From the NCBI RefSeq assembly GCF_017874735.1, contig NZ_JAGGLV010000014.1, positions 124,001 through 188,000 on the forward strand: 64,000 bases of DNA, given 5' to 3'. Source of the DNA: Paenibacillus silagei. GTDB lineage: Bacteria; Bacillota; Bacilli; Paenibacillales; Paenibacillaceae. This document shows positions 59,040 through 64,000 of this stretch, in pieces. Within the stretch, counting starts at the first letter, position 1; each line of letters opens with the position of its first letter. Made by a program: the position numbers and the translations under genes. Below the pieces are notes generated by a model. That model saw only the letters and a program-made list of their open reading frames with translations. It was not told the DNA's origin and searched no databases.

Positions 59040-60503
59040 ATGAGTAAATATGATGTAATTGTTGTTGGAGCCGGTCCGGCTGGAATATTCGCCTGTTATG
59101 AATTAACACTGAAGGCCCCTGAGCTGAAGGTGCTGCTGGTGGACAAGGGACATGATATCTACCGCCGCAACTGCCCGATCCTGGAGGAGAAAATCAAGCT
59201 CTGTCCGCCCGCCTCCGGCCGCAAGGAATTCGCCGGGTGTCTGCCGGCCTGCTCCATTACTGCGGGCTTCGGCGGCGCTGGTGCATACAGTGACGGCAAA
59301 TTCAACATTACCACCGAATTCGGCGGCTGGATGACGGATTATCTACCTCCTTCCAAGGTGATGGAGCTGATTGAATATGTAGATGGAATCAACCTGGAGC
59401 ACGGGGCAACCCCGGTCATTACCGATCCGACTACGGAGAGCATTCGCGGTATCGAGCAGCGGGGATATGCCGCCGGGCTGAAGCTGCTGCGGGCGCAGGT
59501 CCGCCACCTCGGAACCGAGCAGAACCTGGAGATTCTGAAATCGATCTATGAATATCTGCGGACACGCATTGATATGTTATACAAGACAGAAGTTGAAGAT
59601 ATCGTTACCGTCAAAGAGAACGGAACGCACCGCATTACAGGCATTACGCTGAAGAACGGGGAGAGTCATGAGGCTGGCCTGGTGATGATTGCTCCGGGTC
59701 GGGACGGCTCGGCCTGGCTGACCGAGGTGCTGAAGAAGCGCAGGCTCAAAATGTACAATAACCAGGTCGATGTCGGGGTGCGTGTTGAGACCTCGGATGT
59801 GGTGATGCGGGAGATCAATGAGCATCTGTACGAGGGCAAATTCATCTTCAATACCTCCGTAGGTACACGCGTCCGCACCTTCTGCAGTAATCCCTCGGGG
59901 CATGTGGTTGTGGAGAATCACAGCGGAGCGATGGCCGCGAACGGGCACTCCTATAAGGACCCAGCGCTGGGCTCGAAGAACACCAACTTTGCGCTGCTGG
60001 TCTCCCATACCTTCACCGAGCCGTTCGACAAGCCGAATGAATATGCCCGGGAGATCTGCAAGCGGGCGAATGATCTGTCCGGCGGCGGGGTCATTGTACA
60101 GAAATACGGAGATATCCTGCGGGGCCGCCGGTCTACGGAGACCCGGATTAAGGAAGGGTTCCTGGAGCCTACACTGAAGGAAGCGGTGCCCGGTGACCTG
60201 GGTCTGGTGCTGCCGTACATCACGATGAAGAGCCTGATTGAAATGGTGGAGGCCTTGGAAAAGGTAACCCCGGGCATCGCCTCCGAACATACGCTGTTCT
60301 ATGGCGTGGAAGCGAAATTCTATTCCGCCCGTCCGAAGCTGACGGATGAGTTCGAGACCGAAATCTCCGGCCTCTACTGCGGCGGCGACGGGGCAGGCAT
60401 TACCCGCGGATTGGCCCAGGCCGGAGCGGCTGGCGTGTGGATCGCCCGCGGCATGATGGCGAAGAATGCCCAAGAGGTTAGCGTACAACCGGCAGGGGTA
60501 TAA
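59040..60503 (+). CDS. FAD-dependent oxidoreductase (COG2509-type), riboswitch-controlled
   Basis: I start at ATG 59040, preceded by GGGAGG. The 487-aa protein opens with an FAD-binding motif (YDVIVVGAGPAGIFACYELT) and continues with a Cys-rich stretch CPILEEKIKLCPPASGRKEF ... GCLPACSITAGFGGAGAYSD (read as two landmarks), then GLVMIAPGRDGSAWLTEVLK and a C-terminal FAD-domain closure GLYCGGDGAGITRGLAQAGA. This is the uncharacterised FAD-dependent dehydrogenase family COG2509. Control by a guanine-type riboswitch suggests a link to purine metabolism or salvage. It is a single-gene transcription unit ending in a terminator. Confidence 0.88.
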   Translation: MSKYDVIVVGAGPAGIFACYELTLKAPELKVLLVDKGHDIYRRNCPILEEKIKLCPPASGRKEFAGCLPACSITAGFGGAGAYSDGKFNITTEFGGWMTDYLPPSKVMELIEYVDGINLEHGATPVITDPTTESIRGIEQRGYAAGLKLLRAQVRHLGTEQNLEILKSIYEYLRTRIDMLYKTEVEDIVTVKENGTHRITGITLKNGESHEAGLVMIAPGRDGSAWLTEVLKKRRLKMYNNQVDVGVRVETSDVVMREINEHLYEGKFIFNTSVGTRVRTFCSNPSGHVVVENHSGAMAANGHSYKDPALGSKNTNFALLVSHTFTEPFDKPNEYAREICKRANDLSGGGVIVQKYGDILRGRRSTETRIKEGFLEPTLKEAVPGDLGLVLPYITMKSLIEMVEALEKVTPGIASEHTLFYGVEAKFYSARPKLTDEFETEISGLYCGGDGAGITRGLAQAGAAGVWIARGMMAKNAQEVSVQPAGV

Positions 60504-60528
60504 TCCTGGGCGGGATGACGCCGGAAGG

Positions 60529-60567
60529 ACAGCCGTATCCTCATATGCTGGGGGTCGGCTGTTTTTT
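60529..60567 (+). terminator. Terminator after the FAD oxidoreductase gene
   Basis: ACAGCCG (60529-60535) pairs with CGGCTGT (60556-60562), followed by a run of T (60562-60567). Confidence 0.8.
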
Positions 60568-60690
60568 ATTGTTTTTTAGGAAACTATAGATTTGGGGATA
60601 AGTATTCTTTGAATGATTCGTAGAATGACTTTAATGCTGAGTTATGCTTAAAACCGAATGGCAATTGGCTGGTAGAGCGGCGCACGGACT

Positions 60691-60912
60691 AAAGGTATGT
60701 GGAAAACAGCATACATTGTGCTCGCAAGCAGGCCCATGGACCAAATGTATGTGAAAAACAGTATACATTGTGTTCTGATGCAGGCACACGGACCAAATGT
60801 ATGTGGAAAATAGTATACATTGTGCTAGCAAGCAGGCGCACGGACCGAATGTATGTGAAAAACAGCATACATTATGCTCACAAACAGACACACGGACCAA
60901 ATGTATGTGCGA
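60691..60912. repeat. Family B 52-bp tandem array, four full units plus a partial one
   Basis: Units start at 60691, 60743, 60795, 60847 and 60899, exactly 52 bases apart. The unit reads AAATGTATGTGAAAAACAG-TATACATTGTGCT-GCAAGCAGGC-CACGGACC with few differences. Each unit has ATGTAT and ATACAT arms around GTGAAAAACAG. The array creates long but spurious open frames on both strands. Confidence 0.9.
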
Positions 60913-61059
60913 CCGGAAGTCCAAAATTTCTATGGAGTCACGGCAATCCCATATCAGAAAAAATATAAGTGCAATCTATATAGTAGTGGTTTCCTTAATT
61001 TAACTCTGCTGATATAATGTTAGAATACATAACATGATAGAGTGGAGTGAACGTGCAGA

Positions 61060-62577
61060 ATGGGAATTCGCCGGAGCAAGGCCGCTATCGTTATTATTTT
61101 GCTGCTAGGTGTGGGGTTGTATGGCTTATGGATGGAGATGTACTGGGTACATAAGGTTGTCTATCTGCTGCTGATGGTAGCGCTGGCTGGGCTTGCGCTG
61201 GATATGGGGCGGAACGGAGCGGTTGGAGCCCGGCAATTGGCGGAATCACAGAGCAAGGTAGAGCGGCTGGGCAATGAAATTGTTGTCACCTCGGACCGGC
61301 TGCATGGTGCTCTGGAGGAGATTACCCGTCATACCGAAGGGCTTCAGCAGACAGCGGACTATTCGCATGCCTACGAGGTGGAGCTGCAGACCCGCAGCAA
61401 TGAGGCGAAGGCCAATATTGAGGGGGCTTTTGCCAGGATGGGCGGAGTCGCAGCAGTTACCGGACAGATTGGAGAGCTGACCGGACGGCTGAGTATGGCG
61501 ATGCAGGCAGCACGTACAGGGATGGCGGGGATGGTGGATTCCCTGAAGAATACAGATGAGGTCATGGAGGAATTGCAGGAGCAGAGCGGAGATATGCTGG
61601 GCAAATTCACCGTGTTAAGCGGACATATTGCGCTGGTGGAGGAGATGAACGCCCTGATCGTAGGCATCGGCAATGAGACCTCGCTGCTGGCCCTGAACGC
61701 CTCGATTGAAGCTGCGCGGGCCGGGGAAGCGGGCCGCGGATTTGCTGTGGTCGCAGGCCGGATCAGGCAGCTGGCCGATCAGAGCCGGGATTCCGTGGAG
61801 CGCTCAACGGCGGTGCTGCGGGATCTCAATCATGGCGTACGGCAGGTGCTGGAGTCGGTCACGAAGGAGCAGACAGCGGTTGCGCATGGAGTGAATGAAG
61901 TGGCGAAGGTGAAGCAGCGCCTCGGGGATATCTCGGCCCGGGTGGAGGAAGTCGGGGTCATAGTTACGGAGTCAGCGGCTGCGGCAGAGCGGCAGAACAG
62001 TCTGATCGAAGAGGTGACCGGCGAGCTGAGCGGTGCAGTGGGGATTGTCAATGAGACCATAGCAGGCGTAGACCTGACCTTGGAGCAGGTGACCCGCCAG
62101 CGCACGCAGATTGGGCAGCTTAATGAGATCAGCGCAAGTCTGCTGCTGGAATCTCAGACCCTGCAGCAGTCAGTGAATGGCATTGCCGGACGCGAAGTCA
62201 TTGAGCTGAGTCAATATACGGCGCGGCTTGAGGAAATGCAGACGGTGCTTCAGGAGATAGCAGCCAAGCAGGAGATGTGCGCGGGGGATGCGGACATCCA
62301 TGGCAGAGTTCTTACGGCCTGTAAGAATAAGGTGCCGGATGTGCAGGCCATCTGGTCCAACCGGACGGATGGCACCTTCATCTACTCCGAGCCTGCGGCC
62401 GGGCTGCTGAATGCAAAGCGCCGGGACTGGTGGAACGGGGCAATGGCGGAAGGGCAGTACGTCTCGCAGCCGTATGTCTCGGCCATTACGAAGCGTTCCT
62501 GCATCACCCTCTCCAGAGCAATTACGAACAGTGACGGAGAGATTGTGGGTGTGGTGGGGATTGATCTGGCAGTCTAG
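61060..62577 (+). CDS. Methyl-accepting chemotaxis-type receptor with C-terminal Cache-like domain
   Basis: In this 505-aa protein there are only two closely spaced membrane helices at the N-terminus (AAIVIILLLGVGLYGLWM, VVYLLLMVALAGLALDM) and no outer sensor domain. Residues ~65-400 are MCP-type coiled coil with the tip motif EEMNALIVGIGNETSLLALN followed by IEAARAGEAGRGFAVVAGRI. The last ~95 residues (VQAIWSNRTDGTFIYSEPAA, RDWWNGAMAEGQYVSQPYVS, GEIVGVVGIDLAV) look like a Cache/PDC-type ligand domain placed at the C-terminus, on the cytoplasmic side. TATAAT at 61013-61018 is a plausible -10 region. Confidence 0.85.
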   Translation: MGIRRSKAAIVIILLLGVGLYGLWMEMYWVHKVVYLLLMVALAGLALDMGRNGAVGARQLAESQSKVERLGNEIVVTSDRLHGALEEITRHTEGLQQTADYSHAYEVELQTRSNEAKANIEGAFARMGGVAAVTGQIGELTGRLSMAMQAARTGMAGMVDSLKNTDEVMEELQEQSGDMLGKFTVLSGHIALVEEMNALIVGIGNETSLLALNASIEAARAGEAGRGFAVVAGRIRQLADQSRDSVERSTAVLRDLNHGVRQVLESVTKEQTAVAHGVNEVAKVKQRLGDISARVEEVGVIVTESAAAAERQNSLIEEVTGELSGAVGIVNETIAGVDLTLEQVTRQRTQIGQLNEISASLLLESQTLQQSVNGIAGREVIELSQYTARLEEMQTVLQEIAAKQEMCAGDADIHGRVLTACKNKVPDVQAIWSNRTDGTFIYSEPAAGLLNAKRRDWWNGAMAEGQYVSQPYVSAITKRSCITLSRAITNSDGEIVGVVGIDLAV

Positions 62578-62638
62578 GCTCCCTCATTTATCAAAAGGTG
62601 CAGCGGTTATTTTGAGGGGCTGTTACAGCCCCTATAGA

Positions 62639-62731
62639 TTACTTTCGTTTGTTACGGCCAATTAAGCCGCCCACTATCCAAAAGATCAAAATGCCAACAA
62701 AGGCAAATACAATCCAAAAAGCTATACGCAC
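62639..62731 (-). CDS. 30-aa single-span membrane peptide
   Basis: GTG 62731 is nine bases after AAGGAG. The peptide reads MRIAFWIVFAFVGILIFWIV then GGLIGRNKRK: one hydrophobic helix and a strongly basic tail. It is oppositely oriented to its neighbours. Good ribosome-binding site and helix make it a likely real small protein. Function unknown. Confidence 0.6.
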   Translation of the reverse strand: MRIAFWIVFAFVGILIFWIVGGLIGRNKRK

Positions 62732-62935
62732 AGGCTATCACTCCTTTAAAACAACCTTACGATAATAGTTAATTTTCCGCAATAGAAGGGCTTTTATACT
62801 CAGTGTGGGAACACGACATGCCTGGTTTGGAAATCCAATAGGATTACCTCAACCCTTAGCGGCGGCTGCGCAGATTGCTATAACCATTATCCCAACTTAT
62901 AATGGACCGATAGCTTGTCCTATGGAGGCGTGAGT

Positions 62936-64000
62936 GTGCAATATAATTTGAGTATTCTGCTGCAATTGTTTGAGCGGGCAGCGCTGCTGCTGATGTGTCT
63001 GTTCGTCCTGAGCCGGGTGCCGCGGTTCAAGGAGATTTTTGCCAAAGGGGTGCATGCCCCTCAGGAGCTGGCGATTGTCACGGTTATCTTCAGCCTGTTC
63101 GCCATCTTCGGAACCTACAGCGGGATTAATGTGGAGGGGTCTCTGGTCAATGTGCGAATTATCGCCATTATCGCCGGGGGGATTCTGTTCGGCCCTTGGG
63201 TCGGGCTGATTACCGGGATCATCTCGGGGGTACACCGCTTCCTGATCGATATCGGCGGGGTGACCTCGCTCCCGTGTCTGATTACGAGCATTACAGCGGG
63301 CGTGGTATCCGGGATCATCTACCGGCGCACTTCGCCTGAACGCCGCTGGATCGCTGCCATTGCTGCCGGGATGGCCTGCGAGGCATTGACGATGGCGCTG
63401 ATTCTGGTGATGGCTGATCCCCATTCGCTGGGCGTGGATATCGTGTCCAAGATTGCTTTTCCGATGATAGTGGGGCAGATCTGTGCCGGGCTGATCGTTA
63501 CGCTTGTGCAGAGTGTAGAAGGGGAGAAAGAACGGATTGCCGCGAAGCAGTCCAAGCTGGCGCTGGAGATTGCCAATAAGACGCTTCCGTATTTCCGCAG
63601 TATTACTCCCGAGTCGCTGCGTACCATCTGCGGAATCATCCAGGAGGATATCGGGGCGGATGCGGTGGCAATTACCGATACCAGAGTCATTCTGGCCTAC
63701 GTGGGTGTCGGGGAAGAATATTATGCCGAAGCCAATGAGATCATCAGTGAGGAGACGAAGCAGACGCTGAGCAGCGGGGAGATTACCATCCGTGACGACG
63801 ATACCGAATACATGAACCGGGACATCCGCTCGCTGATCATTATCCCGCTGAAGGAGAAGGGGGAGGTGACGGGATCACTCAAGATCTACTATACCCACGC
63901 GCATAAAATCACCTATTCCCTCCAGGCCATGGCGGTAGGGCTGTCACAGATCATCTCCACGCTGATGGAGGTGTCACGGGTTGAGGGGATCAAGGAGATG
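62936..64000 (+). CDS. LytS-type sensor histidine kinase, N-terminal part (runs off window)
   Basis: GTG 62936 is seven bases after GGAGG. The visible 355 residues hold a 5TM-5TMR_LYT membrane module (IIAIIAGGILFGPWVGLITG, VHRFLIDIGGVTSLPCLITS) followed by a GAF domain (TPESLRTICGIIQEDIGADA, SLIIIPLKEKGEVTGSLKIY). The histidine kinase core expected for LytS/YehU proteins lies beyond the window. LytS/LytR systems sense cell-wall or membrane changes or extracellular pyruvate. A LytTR response regulator probably follows. Confidence 0.88.
   Translation, partial: MQYNLSILLQLFERAALLLMCLFVLSRVPRFKEIFAKGVHAPQELAIVTVIFSLFAIFGTYSGINVEGSLVNVRIIAIIAGGILFGPWVGLITGIISGVHRFLIDIGGVTSLPCLITSITAGVVSGIIYRRTSPERRWIAAIAAGMACEALTMALILVMADPHSLGVDIVSKIAFPMIVGQICAGLIVTLVQSVEGEKERIAAKQSKLALEIANKTLPYFRSITPESLRTICGIIQEDIGADAVAITDTRVILAYVGVGEEYYAEANEIISEETKQTLSSGEITIRDDDTEYMNRDIRSLIIIPLKEKGEVTGSLKIYYTHAHKITYSLQAMAVGLSQIISTLMEVSRVEGIKEM

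Noticed and set aside
60691..60912. CRISPR array
   Set aside because: The whole 52-bp unit repeats with no unique spacers, only four copies are present and no cas genes are nearby.
60631..60968. Open frames of 89-97 codons on both strands with repeating Cys/His-like patterns
   Set aside because: They are produced by the 52-bp tandem repeat: frames recur with the repeat unit, have no ribosome-binding site and appear on both strands.

Overview
This 64 kb window looks like the chromosome of a Paenibacillus-type spore-forming Firmicute. The evidence is strong GGAGG ribosome-binding sites, GTG and TTG starts, sigma-A type promoters, a Spo0E-family sporulation phosphatase, an SLH-domain surface protein, a xpaC/telA pair and a large Firmicute-style ter operon. 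Most of the window is GC-rich housekeeping or signalling DNA. Roughly 20.6-25.5 kb is visibly AT-rich accessory DNA. No tRNA, rRNA, CRISPR array or intact insertion sequence was found.

Layout. 0-7.5 kb: the 3' end of an unidentified gene, a GntR regulator next to a GH4 6-phospho-beta-glucosidase, a UvrD-like helicase, a possible Imm30-like protein, a 41-aa membrane peptide and a Cof-type HAD phosphatase. 7.8-12 kb: a DUF445 membrane protein, a NifI1-like PII protein without nif genes, a GT4 glycosyltransferase, and a secreted helical protein behind a transcription-attenuator hairpin. 12.2-19 kb: a multi-PAS hybrid histidine kinase translationally coupled to a C39-like protein, then type I pullulanase behind a cre-like site. 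19.1-25.5 kb: a membrane protein and TetR regulator with shared palindromic operators, a decayed partial copy of that locus, a possible tnpB relic, two orphan secreted proteins, an XRE regulator, an AimR/Alo-like peptide receptor with an overlapping and previously uncalled pheromone-precursor gene, and a Spo0E phosphatase. 25.5-34.2 kb: a PadR/HAAS pair, GltD, a phosphodiesterase, agmatine-to-putrescine genes (aguA-aguB) and a polar amino-acid ABC importer. 34.4-46.7 kb: a long Ter stress-response operon (TerB, TerD x3, a TerD/TerA-type fusion, TerC, C-C lyase, PRTase, StiP/Pelota, HAD, ATP-grasp, XpaC, TelA). 46.9-64 kb: an SLH protein, a formate/nitrite transporter, a TPM-domain protein, a Fur-box-controlled 47-aa protein, two c-di-GMP enzymes facing each other, a guanine-type riboswitch in front of an uncharacterised FAD oxidoreductase, an unusual chemotaxis-type receptor, a 30-aa membrane peptide and the start of a LytS-type sensor.

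Intergenic DNA carries several repeat families: (A) a structured element of about 110 bp with compensatory stem changes at four to five sites; (B) 52-bp tandem repeats at three sites, all in the same orientation; (C) a ~25-bp TGTACAACTAAA unit; (D) a TTGCACA-type motif; (E) a 146-bp two-copy repeat bracketing the AT-rich island.

The most interesting items are the receptor/pheromone/Spo0E locus, the variant purine riboswitch on an FAD oxidoreductase, the Fur-controlled small protein, and the structured repeat families.
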